NCBI RefSeq assembly: GCF_024972775.1
Contig: NZ_CP092282.1
Coordinates: 1,729,001 to 1,793,000 of the forward strand
Direction of reading: 5' to 3'
DNA from: Dehalobacter sp. DCM
GTDB taxonomy: Bacteria > Bacillota > Desulfitobacteriia > Desulfitobacteriales > Syntrophobotulaceae
Length of the DNA: 64,000 bases
Part shown: piece after piece, positions 34,367-44,498 of the stretch
Layout of the letters: each line of letters begins with the position of its first letter
How positions within the stretch are numbered: position 1 is the first letter of the stretch
Notes under the pieces: model-generated
Told to the model about the DNA's origin: nothing
Databases searched by the model: none
What the model saw: only the letters and a program-made list of their open reading frames with translations
Translations under genes and position numbers: made by a program

Positions 34367-37066
34367 ATGTCCATGGAAAGAGAGCAACAATCAACAAAAT
34401 TAATGGCTGGGATTTGGACAAAGATAAGGCTGATGATAAAGAGGCTCAAAGAACGGTTTAGCAAGCGGTCAAAGAACATGTTCAGACGTGCATTGAAGCA
34501 TAGCTTTAATCTGCTGCCAGAGAAATTTACGCTGCGGGCGCAGGAGGTTATCCAGGAAGCCCAAAGCTATGCTTCGGAGCACGCCGCGGAGGAGGTTGAA
34601 CCGGGACATCTGCTGCTGGCGCTCCTCAAACAAGAGGACAGCGCCGTGACTTCAATTTTAGCCAAAGTCGGAATCAAGAGTTCGCAGATCGATGCTTTAG
34701 TATTTAAAGAAATCGCTATAAAAAACGGGATTAGGACCCGGGGCCGTACGAACCCCAAACATGTGTCGCCGGTCCTGGTCTATATCTTAAATGACGCGCA
34801 TAAGAAAGCGGAAAGAATGGGGGACCCGTTTACTTCTTGTGAGCATCTCTTTCTCGCATTGGCATCCGACAATGGGGTTGCGGGGACGATCCTTCGGAAG
34901 GCGGGCCTGACGCCGCCGCGGCTAAATGCTGCTATTATAGAGCACCGCCGCAGCAATAAGTTTGACAGCCAGGCAGAAGAAATGAGTTTCGAGTCCTTGA
35001 ATAAGTTTGGCAAGAACTTGACCGAAGCGGCAAAGAAAGGTGAACTTGATCCGGTCATCGGCAGGGATGATGAAATCCGGCGAACCGTCCAGGTCCTTTC
35101 GCGTCGGACCAAGAACAATCCCGTTCTAATCGGGGAACCAGGAACAGGGAAAACAGCCATTGTCGAGGGACTGGCCCAGCGGATCGTTTCGGGCGATGTG
35201 CCTTCAACACTCTTGGACCGGCAGCTGGTTATTCTCGATCTGAGTTCGCTCATTGCCGGGGCACAGTTCCGCGGGAATTTTGAAGAACGACTTAAGGCTG
35301 TCGTCAAAGAAGTGGAGGACGCCGATGGACGGGTAATTCTTTTTATCGACGAACTGCATACGGTTATTGGCGCAGGCAACAGTGCGGGGTCGCTGGATGC
35401 GAGCAATATCCTGAAACCGGCATTAGCACGTGGAAAGCTGCATGCCATCGGGGCGACGACACTGGATGAATACCAGAGGCATGTCGAGAAGGATGCGGCG
35501 CTTGAACGCAGGTTTCAGCCGATTTTTGTCAGTGAATCGACCGTTGAGCAGACCATAACCATTCTGCGCGGACTCAAAGAAAAGTACGATGTCTACCACG
35601 GCGTGCATATTACCGACGAAGCGCTGGTGGCTGCCGCCAGATTATCCAACCGGTATATCGCGGACCGGTACCTGCCGGACAAGGCCATTGACCTCGTGGA
35701 CGAAGCAGCAAGCCTATTGCGGATTGAGATTGACTCCATGCCGGTAGAGATCGATAGCATTCACCGCCAGCTGACCCAGCTTAAGATAGAAGAGAAGGCC
35801 CAGAGCGGCGAAACAGGATTAGCGGGGGTTGAACGGTTGGAATCCTTGCGATGCCGGATCGGGGAGCTGGAAGCCCTGCTCGCGCTAAAAAAGGCTGGAT
35901 GGGATCGGGAACGGGATGGCATCGAAGCGGTAAGATGGCTTAAAGGCGAATTGGATTGGGCTCGGGTTGACACCGAAAGGTTAACCCGCGAAGGCAAATT
36001 GGAGGAAGCGGCTGAGGCATGCTACAGCCAGATTCCCCGTCTGGAAACCGAGCTTGCTGCAGCCGAACAAAACTTAGCCGAGATTCGTGCCGGCGGTGCC
36101 ATCTTCCATGAAGAAGTAACCGCTGAAGAAATCGCTTCTGTCGTCTCCGCCTGGACTGGCATCCCCTTAAGCCGCCTCATGCAAAGTGAGAAGGATAGGC
36201 TAGCCCGGTTGGAAGAGGAAATCTCAGCCCGCGTCATTGGGCAAAAAAAAGCAATATCAGCTGTGGCAAACGCGATCCGCCGTTCCCGCGCCGGATTCTC
36301 AGATCCGGACCGTCCTATCGGAAGTTTTCTTTTTGTGGGGCCGAGTGGGGTTGGAAAAACGGAGCTGGGGTGCGTTCTCGCCGGCTACCTGTTTGATGAT
36401 GAGAATTCTGTCATCCATTTGGATATGAGCGAATACACGGATAAATCCAGCGTCCATCGGTTAATCGGTGCGCCTCCGGGATACGTTGGCTATGAAGAGG
36501 GAGGACAGTTGACAGATGTCATCCGGCGCCGGCCGTATGCCGTCATTCTCATTGACGCGATTGAGAAGGCCCACTCGGATGTCATCGCGACCTATCTCCA
36601 GGTATTGGACAAGGGGCATCTGACTGACGGGCACGGACGAGTAGTAAGCTTCAGGAATACAATCCTGATTTTTACCTGCCGCGCGGAGCTGTCGGAAACT
36701 TCTCAAGCGGCTACTGATGAAATAAAGAAACTGCCGCCCGAGTTTATCGATCGAGTGGACGATGTCATCCAGTTCGATCCGCTTAATCGGGAGGATGTTT
36801 CAGCCATTCTGAATAATCAGTTGGAAGAGACGAAAAAACATCTTGTTGAATGCGGATATCGCTTATCCATCACGCCGGCGGCGGCTCATCGTTTAGTTGA
36901 AAATGGATACGACAGAAAGTCTGGCGCCCGTAAGATCAAGCGTTTGGTACAGCGGGAGGTAGTCGACAGGGTGGCCTTGGCCGTTGTTGACGGCCGTATA
37001 AATGGGGAATATGCCGTAGTGCTTGATATTGATAATCTGGACGGTTTTGTATTGGAAGTTGAATGA
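34367..37066 (+). CDS. ClpB-like AAA+ protein with degenerate second ATPase domain
   Basis: The 899-residue protein has a basic N-terminal extension of about 45 residues, a double Clp_N domain, AAA domain 1 (Walker A GEPGTGKT at 256, Walker [10 protein letters not shown], Arg finger ERRF), a ClpB-type coiled-coil middle domain, and AAA domain 2 (Walker A GPSGVGKT at 658). In domain 2 the Walker B DE is DA (Ala731) and sensor-1 TSN is TCR (Arg772), and the segment before PEFIDR is shortened. Domain 2 may therefore bind but not hydrolyse ATP. No ClpP-binding loop is evident. It is a specialised paralogue and not the housekeeping ClpB. Confidence 0.88.
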   Translation: MSMEREQQSTKLMAGIWTKIRLMIKRLKERFSKRSKNMFRRALKHSFNLLPEKFTLRAQEVIQEAQSYASEHAAEEVEPGHLLLALLKQEDSAVTSILAKVGIKSSQIDALVFKEIAIKNGIRTRGRTNPKHVSPVLVYILNDAHKKAERMGDPFTSCEHLFLALASDNGVAGTILRKAGLTPPRLNAAIIEHRRSNKFDSQAEEMSFESLNKFGKNLTEAAKKGELDPVIGRDDEIRRTVQVLSRRTKNNPVLIGEPGTGKTAIVEGLAQRIVSGDVPSTLLDRQLVILDLSSLIAGAQFRGNFEERLKAVVKEVEDADGRVILFIDELHTVIGAGNSAGSLDASNILKPALARGKLHAIGATTLDEYQRHVEKDAALERRFQPIFVSESTVEQTITILRGLKEKYDVYHGVHITDEALVAAARLSNRYIADRYLPDKAIDLVDEAASLLRIEIDSMPVEIDSIHRQLTQLKIEEKAQSGETGLAGVERLESLRCRIGELEALLALKKAGWDRERDGIEAVRWLKGELDWARVDTERLTREGKLEEAAEACYSQIPRLETELAAAEQNLAEIRAGGAIFHEEVTAEEIASVVSAWTGIPLSRLMQSEKDRLARLEEEISARVIGQKKAISAVANAIRRSRAGFSDPDRPIGSFLFVGPSGVGKTELGCVLAGYLFDDENSVIHLDMSEYTDKSSVHRLIGAPPGYVGYEEGGQLTDVIRRRPYAVILIDAIEKAHSDVIATYLQVLDKGHLTDGHGRVVSFRNTILIFTCRAELSETSQAATDEIKKLPPEFIDRVDDVIQFDPLNREDVSAILNNQLEETKKHLVECGYRLSITPAAAHRLVENGYDRKSGARKIKRLVQREVVDRVALAVVDGRINGEYAVVLDIDNLDGFVLEVE

Positions 37067-37408
37067 TGCGTTTGTTAAACATTTAAAGTCGTTGCTTGAA
37101 ACAACAACATTTTTTAACTAATTTCAACTTGTTACGATATAGGGAATGGTGTCACATGAATCGTTTAGTGTCGCCTGTTATCCAATTATATACATGATGT
37201 TAATTAGAAGTTTATTCCTTCAATTCCTTTGGAGTGATCGAACAATTAACATTTTTGAGGCTTTTAAAAAGATTTTCATAAGATCCAGTGGAAATGCATA
37301 GAAATATTTTAGTCACCTATGAATATATTTTTAATTGGAATTCTAAATTTAATAATTGTTCTAATGAAACAGAGTCTTCGACTTTTTGTATTGTTGAGGT
37401 GGATTTCA
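37067..37408. other. Intergenic region, nothing clear
   Basis: This AT-rich 342-nt stretch holds no convincing gene, hairpin or promoter. The frame from 37319 to 37408 joins the next gene but encodes a hydrophobic stretch foreign to the CoA-binding family and lacks an RBS. Confidence 0.4.
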
Positions 37409-37900
37409 TTGAAGGATAAAAAGAAAATTTTTGAATTAGCTGGGAATTTGAATACCGCTATGTCCTATGCCGTCATCGGTTTGCCGGATCGTTTTTTAAA
37501 GCACAGGCATGCCTGGCAAGCCGCGCACGTGCTCAAAGACTTTGGCTGCCGGGTTTTCCTGGTATCCCCTCAACTAAAAATTTTTGAGGGCAGCCGGGTA
37601 TATCCGGATTTAGCTGCCCTAAAGGGAAAGGTCGATGTGATTGTGCCTTGTTTACGTCCGCATTTAATTAAAGACATCGTTCAGGATACTGTGGACTGTG
37701 AAGCGAAGTATATCTGGTTTCAGGAACAGAACTGGACGCCCGATTTTGAGGCTGCATGTCAGGAAAATAATATCGGGGTTGTGAGAGGATGTATTCTGAA
37801 ACATAAACTATTCAGTAAACCTTTGGCCTTTCTGAATCCATGCTATTGGCACGGAAGAAATGAAAAAAAGGTACCCGGCAAGTACCAAAGAATTCGTTAA
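37409..37900 (+). CDS. CoA-binding-domain protein (YccU-like)
   Basis: The 163-residue protein shows a Rossmann-like CoA_binding_2 fold with YAVIGLPDRFLKHRHAW, FLVSPQLKIFEG and VDVIVPCLRP. TTG at 37409 is preferred because GAGGTGG lies 6 nt upstream. The family's usual length is about 140 residues; the extra C-terminal part holds cysteines (RGCILKHK, NPCYW). The function of the family is largely unknown. Confidence 0.75.
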   Translation: MKDKKKIFELAGNLNTAMSYAVIGLPDRFLKHRHAWQAAHVLKDFGCRVFLVSPQLKIFEGSRVYPDLAALKGKVDVIVPCLRPHLIKDIVQDTVDCEAKYIWFQEQNWTPDFEAACQENNIGVVRGCILKHKLFSKPLAFLNPCYWHGRNEKKVPGKYQRIR

Positions 37901-37955
37901 AAATTTGTTTATAGAATAAAAATATATTCGTTTTTTCTTATAAAATGCAACTTAA

Positions 37956-37965
37956 GGGCATACTA
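37956..37965 (+). promoter_or_regulatory. Sigma-F/sigma-G-type -10 element of dacF
   Basis: GGGCATACTA matches the forespore sigma-factor -10 consensus, 33 nt before the dacF ATG. The -35 is poor. In Bacillus subtilis dacF is controlled by sigma-F, which supports the call. Confidence 0.5.
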
Positions 37966-37998
37966 AACATCAATTAACGACAGTTTGGAGGTTTTAGT

Positions 37999-39168
37999 AT
38001 GCCGAAATATTTCTGGCGTCTATTGACAACACTTGTCATCACGGTAAGCTTTTTAGCAGGAAACGCATTACCTGCCAAAGCAGCCAACATTCAGACCACA
38101 GCGGAAAGTGCCATACTCATGGATGCGGGAACCGGCAAGATACTCTATGAAAAAAACGCACATAAAGAACTTGCCCCGGCCAGCGTCACCAAGCTGATGA
38201 CACTTCTCGTTGCAGCGGAAGCTGTTGAATGCGGAAAAGTTAAGTTGACCGATAAGGTAACCGCAAGTGAACAAGCGAGTTCACTCGGAGGATCGCAAAT
38301 TTATTTGGAGCCGGGTGAAACATTTTCCCTCAAGGAAATGATGATCTCTATCGCTGTAGGTTCAGCCAATGATGCCTGCGTTGCGGTAGCGGAGCATATT
38401 TATGGTACGCATGAAGAGTTTGTGGACAGGATGAACCAGAAAGCCAAGGATTTGGGATTAAAGAATACCCATTTCGTCAATGCCTACGGACTCCCTGCCG
38501 ATGCCCATTATACCAGTGCTTATGATTTGGCTCTCATCGGTATGGAAGCGTTGAAACACCCCTTGGTCACGGAACTGACGGCAATGAAAGAATACAACCT
38601 GCGTAATGGTGAATTCAAGCTGTGGAATACCAATAAACTCTTATGGTGGTATGAAGGTGCCGATGGATTTAAGACGGGATGGACCCAAGAAGCCAAATAT
38701 TGCCTGGCTTCCACAGTTAAGAGGGATGGCTTGCGTCTTATTTGTGTTGTCATGGGTATTCCCGAGGTCAGAGGTCATTTTCATGAGTCAATTAAGATAT
38801 ACAACTATGGATTCGCCAACTATACCTACAAAGAATTTGCGGCAGCAGGCACCAAACAGGGTGAAATAACGGTTAACAAGGGTAACACGTCCACTGTAGA
38901 GCTTATCAGTGACAGGGCAATTGGGTTGTGTATAGAAAAAGGCAAAGAAAACGCGTGCCGTATTGAAACCCATTATTTCAAAAATACCGAGTCAGCACCG
39001 ATCCATAAAGGGCAACAGCTGGGTGAAGTGATCCTCTATTGCGGAGAAAAAGAAGAAGGACGCATTAAACTTGTTGCCAAGGAAGAGGTAAAACGGGCAG
39101 GGCTTTTGGATATGGTTAAACGTACGGTGGTCACATCCTATGGTATGGCCCCGAACTATGCCAACTAA
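37999..39168 (+). CDS. dacF: D-alanyl-D-alanine carboxypeptidase DacF
   Basis: The 389-residue low-molecular-weight penicillin-binding protein has a signal peptide ending AKA near residue 28, the SxxK motif SVTK, the SxN motif SAN and the KTG motif in DGFKTGWT. A C-terminal PBP5-type domain follows. It trims D-alanine from peptidoglycan stems, and in sporulators it acts on forespore wall. GGAGG precedes the ATG. It overlaps the end of sigF by four nucleotides on the opposite strand, unlike the co-directional dacF-spoIIA order of Bacillus. Confidence 0.93.
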   Translation: MPKYFWRLLTTLVITVSFLAGNALPAKAANIQTTAESAILMDAGTGKILYEKNAHKELAPASVTKLMTLLVAAEAVECGKVKLTDKVTASEQASSLGGSQIYLEPGETFSLKEMMISIAVGSANDACVAVAEHIYGTHEEFVDRMNQKAKDLGLKNTHFVNAYGLPADAHYTSAYDLALIGMEALKHPLVTELTAMKEYNLRNGEFKLWNTNKLLWWYEGADGFKTGWTQEAKYCLASTVKRDGLRLICVVMGIPEVRGHFHESIKIYNYGFANYTYKEFAAAGTKQGEITVNKGNTSTVELISDRAIGLCIEKGKENACRIETHYFKNTESAPIHKGQQLGEVILYCGEKEEGRIKLVAKEEVKRAGLLDMVKRTVVTSYGMAPNYAN

Positions 39169-39950
39169 ATTATCGTACTGTCGTCATTCATGATCTGTTT
39201 GATTCGAAGCAGTGCCGCACGTTCAATCCGGGATATCTGTACCTGTGAGAGATGCATTGTCTTTGCTATTTCACTTTGCGTTTTATCTTCAAAAAAGCGT
39301 TTTATTAGAACATCCTTTTCTCTGGCAGGCAATTTGTCCAGTACTTCGTTCAATGCTATCTTTTCAAACCACACCGGGCTGATATCCCGATCCTCCGGTA
39401 GTTGGTCCAGGATATAGATCGGATCAGAGTCGTCCTGATACAGGGTGTCGTGAATCGAGGCGGGGGTTTGTACGGCTTCAAGTGCTTGAATGATATCTTC
39501 GCTTTCGATATCCATGTCTTTCGCGATTTCATTGATCGTCGGCTCTCGCTTCAATTCGAGGGAAAGCTTTTCGCGTGAACGGTTGATTTTATACGCCAGT
39601 TCTTTATAGGAACGCGGTACTTTGATAGGATGGTCATCTCTTAAAAATCGTCTGATCTCGCCAATGATCATGGGAACAGCATACGTCGAGAATTTAACGC
39701 CATAAGAAAAATCAAATTTATCGATGGCTTTGATTAAACCAATGGTACCGATCTGGAAAAGATCTTCAAGCTCATAACCACGGTGGGCAAAACGCTGAAT
39801 AACATTAAAAATTAATTTCAAATTGCAGTTGACAAGTCTTTCCCGCGCGTCAATATCCCCAGTCTGAGCTTGATGCAGCAGCTGCATCATTTCTTCTTCC
39901 GACAGTAGCGGAAAGCGGGGCAGGTTCATATCGGATAGTCGCTGAATCAT
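39165..39950 (-). CDS. sigF: RNA polymerase sporulation sigma factor SigF
   Basis: The 261-residue sigma-70 family protein has region 2 with RERLVNCNLKLIFNVIQRF and YELEDLFQIGTIGLIKAIDKFD (in parts), and region 4 with TQSEIAKTMHLSQVQISRIER. Its place behind spoIIAA and spoIIAB identifies it as the forespore factor. ATG at 39950 is chosen because GAAGGGG lies 7 nt upstream, although 39953 is possible. SpoIIAB holds it inactive until SpoIIAA releases it. Confidence 0.95.
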   Translation of the reverse strand: MIQRLSDMNLPRFPLLSEEEMMQLLHQAQTGDIDARERLVNCNLKLIFNVIQRFAHRGYELEDLFQIGTIGLIKAIDKFDFSYGVKFSTYAVPMIIGEIRRFLRDDHPIKVPRSYKELAYKINRSREKLSLELKREPTINEIAKDMDIESEDIIQALEAVQTPASIHDTLYQDDSDPIYILDQLPEDRDISPVWFEKIALNEVLDKLPAREKDVLIKRFFEDKTQSEIAKTMHLSQVQISRIERAALLRIKQIMNDDSTII

Positions 39951-39964
39951 CATACCACCCCTTC

Positions 39965-40402
39965 TCAATGAGAGGATGGATGGTTTTGATTCAAGTACTT
40001 CACCATATACACCCGCGTCCCTTTATCGATTTCAGAGTCCACCTTCAACTCATCCATAAAGGACTGCATAAAGACAAAACCCAGTCCCATTCTTTCCGGA
40101 TCGGTAGTATACGAGGCCTGCATGGCCTGTTGAATATCCGGGATGCCGCAGCCGTTATCCGTGACAATGATGACGATTTTTGCTGAATCCGCTTCCAGTT
40201 CCAAGGTGACGAATTGATCCGGCCGGTTGCGGTATCCATGAATGATCGCATTCGACACAGCTTCCGAAACAGCGACTTTTAATTCTTCAAGTTCGTTCAG
40301 CGGTAAATCCAACTGTGTTCCGAGTGTTGAGGTTAGCATTCTGGCGACAGTTACATTCTCAGGCAGGCTGGTAAAGGTCAGAATCAATTTGTTTACTTCC
40401 AT
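39965..40402 (-). CDS. spoIIAB: Anti-sigma-F factor SpoIIAB
   Basis: The 145-residue GHKL-fold kinase has the N-box EAVSNAIIHGY and the G1 box VTDNGCGIPD, then MGLGFVFMQSFMD. It binds SigF and phosphorylates SpoIIAA. GGAGGGAG lies 8 nt before the ATG at 40402; the in-frame TTG at 40420 covers that RBS and is rejected. It is 14 nt upstream of sigF in the same operon. Confidence 0.95.
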   Translation of the reverse strand: MEVNKLILTFTSLPENVTVARMLTSTLGTQLDLPLNELEELKVAVSEAVSNAIIHGYRNRPDQFVTLELEADSAKIVIIVTDNGCGIPDIQQAMQASYTTDPERMGLGFVFMQSFMDELKVDSEIDKGTRVYMVKYLNQNHPSSH

Positions 40403-40430
40403 GGATTTTTCTCCCTCCAAAATTTAAAGA

Positions 40431-40748
40431 TTACATCGCTGTTTTGTCAGGTAAGAATTCGATGATTTTGGGAAGTCCGGACAACTCCATAATACGATAG
40501 ATATGAGGCGGGACATTGGCTATTTTTATTTTCCCGCCAAGGGGAAGCAGCTTTTTATATCGTCCCAAAATGACGCCTAAGCCGGAGCTGTCGATGAATT
40601 CCAGGTTTTCCAGATCCAAGACAATGGTCCGAATACCTTTTTTTTCAATATCCAAATCAATTGAATTTTTGAGGTCTTGGGCGTTTCTCATATCAAGCTC
40701 GCCTTCCAGGTATATGTGCAGGGTTTGACGTACAATCTTTTTTCTCAT
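40431..40748 (-). CDS. spoIIAA: Anti-sigma-F factor antagonist SpoIIAA
   Basis: The 105-residue STAS-domain protein has FIDSSGLGVILGRYK, where Ser55 is the predicted SpoIIAB phosphorylation site. AAGGAGC precedes the ATG at 40748; a longer open frame to 40955 has no family match and covers the promoter. It is first in the spoIIA operon. Confidence 0.95.
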   Translation of the reverse strand: MRKKIVRQTLHIYLEGELDMRNAQDLKNSIDLDIEKKGIRTIVLDLENLEFIDSSGLGVILGRYKKLLPLGGKIKIANVPPHIYRIMELSGLPKIIEFLPDKTAM

Positions 40749-41078
40749 ATGATCTTCGCTCCTTGATTTCGTAAGCTTATGGTTATTCAGCTTAATCCAG
40801 TACAGCGCAGCCTGAGGGCAGATTTTCTTAATACTGCATTGTTTAAAAAGAAATCTGCTTCCCAGTATATATAATTTTAGGGCCTGCAAGGTACTGATAA
40901 TATTTCGCCATGTGGCTAATTTATCCTCTGTCCGGAATTTTAGAACATTTGTCACATACTGGTGCTTATTCGGACTCTTGTAAGAAGACTTAATAAACGT
41001 GGAATTTCATTAGAAAAAGTGGGAATCCTATGGCAAGGAAACGTAACAATACATAACGAAAGTGGTGAACTATACGCG
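40749..41078. promoter_or_regulatory. Divergent spoIIA/spoVA control region
   Basis: The 330-nt region lies between spoIIAA (minus) and spoVAC (plus). It contains a sigma-H-like promoter for spoIIA, listed separately. A forespore-type promoter for spoVA is expected, but no clear -35/-10 pair was found. Confidence 0.5.
40901..40929 (-). promoter_or_regulatory. Candidate sigma-H promoter of spoIIA
   Basis: Read on the minus strand, AGAGGATAA is followed after 12 nt by GCGAAATA. This is close to the sigma-H pattern AGGAWWW-N12-GAAT. It lies about 150 nt before the spoIIAA start codon. Confidence 0.4.
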
Positions 41079-41549
41079 ATGCCAAAACAGAATCTTCGTA
41101 CGCCAACGATTGCGGTCACTCCCGAGGAGTATAAACAGCTTACGCAAAATGCAATGCCGAAACCAACAGTCTTAAAAAACACATTAATGGCCTTTTTCGT
41201 CGGTGGACTCATATGCAGTATCGGGCAAATTCTTAACAATGTGTATATACGTTATTTGGGACTCAGTGCGATTTCAGCGCCAATGGCTGTTACAGCGACG
41301 CTTATTTTACTTGGTGCCCTTCTTACAGGCTTCGGCATATACGACACGATAGTCAAATATGGCGGAGCCGGAGGGATTATACCGGTTAGCGGTTTCGCGA
41401 ATTCCATGGTCTCACCCGCACTTGAATATAAAAGAGAAGGCTATGTGCTGGGAACCGGAGGAAAGCTTTTTACCGTAGCCGGTCCGATTTTGGTATTCGG
41501 CATCGCAAGCTCAATTATCGTCGGGTTAATCTATTTATTAATCCGATAA
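41079..41549 (+). CDS. spoVAC: Stage V sporulation protein AC
   Basis: The 156-residue membrane protein has the SpoVAC/SpoVAEb fold: FFVGGLICSIGQ, IYDTIVKYGGAGGIIPVSGFANS and a final hydrophobic helix. It is part of the channel that moves calcium dipicolinate into the spore core and out at germination. ATG at 41079 is chosen to match family length; the longer frame from 40962 encodes unrelated sequence. Confidence 0.95.
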   Translation: MPKQNLRTPTIAVTPEEYKQLTQNAMPKPTVLKNTLMAFFVGGLICSIGQILNNVYIRYLGLSAISAPMAVTATLILLGALLTGFGIYDTIVKYGGAGGIIPVSGFANSMVSPALEYKREGYVLGTGGKLFTVAGPILVFGIASSIIVGLIYLLIR

Positions 41550-41600
41550 CACCTGATTTGGAAAATCCGGAGTAATCCCAATACCAAGGAGGCATAAGCC

Positions 41601-42608
41601 ATGAGCATAAAAAGGAGAGGAAATCAAACCGTGGTCTTTCAAAATCCGCCGGTTATTCTGGCAGGATACAATGTCGTTGGCCCGAAAGAGGGATTGGGTC
41701 CTCTTAAAGATTCGTTTGATATGATTCTTGCGGATACCTATAACGGGGAAAAGTCCTGGGAAAAGACAGAAATGAAAATGCTTGAAATGACCATGACGAA
41801 AGTAGCTGAAAAAGCGAAGGTCCCCTTGGAAAGCATTGATTATAATCTGGCAGGCGATCTTCTGAATCAAATTATTTCTTCGAATTATGCCGCGCGGCAA
41901 GTTGGATTGCCTTTCATCGGTCTTTACGGAGCGTGTTCCACCATGGGGCTGTCTACTGCTTTGGGAGCAATGTTAATTGACGGTGGCTTCGCATCAAAAG
42001 TATTATGCAGTGCTTCAAGCCATCACGATACCGCTGAAAGACAATACCGATTGCCGACAGAGCAGGGAAGCCAGCGTCCTATGTCTGCCCAATGGACGGT
42101 GACCGGAGCAGGAACGATCCTCTTAGCGGATAGCGGAACAGGACCTAAAGTCACCAGCGCGACCATCGGCAGGATACTTGATTACGGTGAAACGGATGCT
42201 AATAATATGGGGGCTGCCATGGCGCCGGCGGTGGCAGACACGATCCTCAATCATTGCCATGACCTGCAGCGCACCCCTGATTATTATGATTTGATCATCA
42301 GCGGGGATTTGGGTATGATCGGGCTGCAGCTGTTACTGGAGGTTCTCAAACGAAGCGGGCTTAAATTGACCAATAACGTTACGGACTGCGGTGTTTTAAT
42401 TTATGACACGAAGCAAGACGTTCATGCAGGCGGCAGCGGCTGCGGCTGTTCCGCGGTTGTTTTGACAGGACATATTCTAAAGAAACTTCAAACCAAGGAA
42501 ATTAATAAGGTTCTTTTGATTGGCAGCGGCAGTCTTCACAGCACCGTTGCCACACAACAAGGTGAATCCATTCCGGCAATCGGCCACGCTGTTGCTATCG
42601 AGAATTGA
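41601..42608 (+). CDS. spoVAD: Stage V sporulation protein AD
   Basis: The 335-residue thiolase-like-fold protein has the SpoVAD signature NPPVILAGYNVVGPKEGLGP, in parts, and GACSTMGLSTALG. It binds dipicolinic acid in the SpoVA complex. AAGGAGG precedes the ATG. The length is normal for the family. Confidence 0.96.
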   Translation: MSIKRRGNQTVVFQNPPVILAGYNVVGPKEGLGPLKDSFDMILADTYNGEKSWEKTEMKMLEMTMTKVAEKAKVPLESIDYNLAGDLLNQIISSNYAARQVGLPFIGLYGACSTMGLSTALGAMLIDGGFASKVLCSASSHHDTAERQYRLPTEQGSQRPMSAQWTVTGAGTILLADSGTGPKVTSATIGRILDYGETDANNMGAAMAPAVADTILNHCHDLQRTPDYYDLIISGDLGMIGLQLLLEVLKRSGLKLTNNVTDCGVLIYDTKQDVHAGGSGCGCSAVVLTGHILKKLQTKEINKVLLIGSGSLHSTVATQQGESIPAIGHAVAIEN

Positions 42609-42629
42609 TCTGGACAGGAGGTATTTACG

Positions 42630-42992
42630 GTGTTTAACAATATTATTCCCGCTTTTATCGTCGGCGGATTGATTTGTGTTATTGGACAACTCATTATGGA
42701 TTTAACAAAAGCCAAAGTGACACCGACACATGTTTTAGTTGGTTTTGTTACCGGCGGCGTCATCCTGGGCGGGCTGGGACTATACGAGCCTTTAGTCAAG
42801 TTTGCCGGAGCCGGAGCTACCGTCCCTCTATCGGGATTCGGGTATACTCTGGCTAAAGGCGCAATCGAAGGAGCTCGGGAGAGCGGAATGCTGGGTGCCA
42901 TGAGCGGTGGATTGGAAAGTGCTGCGCTTGGGATCGCTGCAGCTTTATTGTTTGGGTATCTAACAGCGGTCGTATTTAATCCGAAAGGGTGA
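42630..42992 (+). CDS. spoVAE: Stage V sporulation protein AE (AEb)
   Basis: The 120-residue membrane protein resembles SpoVAC: IIPAFIVGGLICVIGQ, LYEPLVKFAGAGATVPLSGFG. ACAGGAGG precedes the GTG start. It is a membrane channel component with SpoVAC. Confidence 0.94.
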   Translation: MFNNIIPAFIVGGLICVIGQLIMDLTKAKVTPTHVLVGFVTGGVILGGLGLYEPLVKFAGAGATVPLSGFGYTLAKGAIEGARESGMLGAMSGGLESAALGIAAALLFGYLTAVVFNPKG

Positions 42993-42997
42993 TGGGT

Positions 42998-44494
42998 ATG
43001 AGTCAAACAGCAGAAACGAATGTCCCGATCTCAAAAAATTACCAGGAAAACGTTGATTATTTAAATAAGAAGCTTGGACTTCCGGAAAGTTTTGATATTG
43101 TTTTAAGAGAAATGACGATAGGCGGCAAAAAAATGGCCATCTATTCCGTTAACGGGATGGTCAGTCGCCCAGCAACCAATTTAATCCTCGAGATATTCAC
43201 AGAATTACAGCGTGTCGATTTGGCCATTAACGCGGTCGATAAACTCGTCAAGTCAAAAATTGCTGACCTTCAAGTCTCTGAAGTGGAAGCCATGGATGAA
43301 GTTATATATTTTCTTCTGTCGGGGACAATGGTCATTCTGATTGAAGGCTCCAACCAAGCGATCATCGTTGATCTCAGAAGCTATCCCGCACGGATGCCGC
43401 AAGAACCAGATATAGAACGGGTGACCCGGGGCTCACGTGACGGATTTACAGAAACGCTGGTTTTTAATACCATTTTGATCCGCCGGCGCTTACGTGATCC
43501 GGGCTTAAGAATGAAGCTGGTCAAAGCAGGCAGCCGTTCCAAAACGGACGTGTGTATTGCCTATATTGAAGATATCACCAATCCTAAAATGGTGGACTAC
43601 ATCGAAAAAGAAATCAAGAATATTCGCATAGATGGCATCCCGATGGCGGAAAAATCCGTTGAGGAGTTTATTCTCGGGAGCAAAGTATGGAATCCGTTCC
43701 CCCGGGTGCGCTATACGGAAAGGCCCGATGTGGCTGCGATCCATTTGCTGGAAGGCAACGTCCTTATTATGGTCGATACCTCACCCAGTATCATGATTGC
43801 CCCATGTACGTTTTGGCACCATGTTCAGCATGCGGAAGAATACCGGCAGGAACCGGTGGTGGGTATGTATTTGCGTTGGGTACGCTTTATCGGGATTTTT
43901 CTTTCCGTGTTTCTCTTGCCGTTATGGCTCGCTGCAGCAATGAATCCTCACCTGTTGCCGGATTGGCTGCAGTTTATCGGAGTGGACAAACCGGCAACGA
44001 TCCCGCTGGTCTTACAAGTACTTCTTGCCGAAATTGCCATCGATTTGCTGCGTATGGCAGCGATTCATACGCCGTCACCCTTGGCAACGGCGCTTGGTTT
44101 AATCGCCGTATTCATGATGGGGGACGTCGCCATCGAAGTGGGTATCTTTACATCTGAGGTCGTCATGTACATTGCCATCGCGGCGGTTGGAACTTTCGCC
44201 ACGCCAAGTTATGAATTGGCCCAGGCCAACCGGCTCGTCCGGCTGTTTCTTGTCCTGTGTGCCGCTGCGTACAATTTCTGGGGATTGGCAGCAGGGGCAT
44301 TACTCGTCTTTATTCTGCTGCTTCGGACTAACTCATTTGGGGTACCCTATCTATGGCCATTGATCCCCATGGATTTTGATGCATTGAAAACAATCCTCGT
44401 GCGTCATCCGGTGCCGATCCATAATTTACGACCCAGTATTTTTAAGCCCAAAGATCGCATACGGCAGCCCAAGGAACGGCCCAACCCAAGCTGA
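42998..44494 (+). CDS. spoVAF: Stage V sporulation protein AF (GerA-type)
   Basis: The 498-residue protein is homologous to germinant receptor A subunits. It has an N-terminal soluble domain (about residues 1-280), a set of transmembrane helices (about 290-440) and a short basic C-terminal tail. ATG at 42998 has AGGGTG 8 nt upstream and overlaps no more than the end of spoVAE. The operon lacks spoVAA and spoVAB, the usual clostridial pattern. Confidence 0.94.
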   Translation: MSQTAETNVPISKNYQENVDYLNKKLGLPESFDIVLREMTIGGKKMAIYSVNGMVSRPATNLILEIFTELQRVDLAINAVDKLVKSKIADLQVSEVEAMDEVIYFLLSGTMVILIEGSNQAIIVDLRSYPARMPQEPDIERVTRGSRDGFTETLVFNTILIRRRLRDPGLRMKLVKAGSRSKTDVCIAYIEDITNPKMVDYIEKEIKNIRIDGIPMAEKSVEEFILGSKVWNPFPRVRYTERPDVAAIHLLEGNVLIMVDTSPSIMIAPCTFWHHVQHAEEYRQEPVVGMYLRWVRFIGIFLSVFLLPLWLAAAMNPHLLPDWLQFIGVDKPATIPLVLQVLLAEIAIDLLRMAAIHTPSPLATALGLIAVFMMGDVAIEVGIFTSEVVMYIAIAAVGTFATPSYELAQANRLVRLFLVLCAAAYNFWGLAAGALLVFILLLRTNSFGVPYLWPLIPMDFDALKTILVRHPVPIHNLRPSIFKPKDRIRQPKERPNPS

Positions 44495-44498
44495 TCCG

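Noticed and set aside
40749-40955. N-terminal extension of SpoIIAA and a minus-strand frame beyond it
   Set aside because: Family length, RBS placement at 40748 and the sigma-H-like promoter inside this stretch all argue that it is non-coding.
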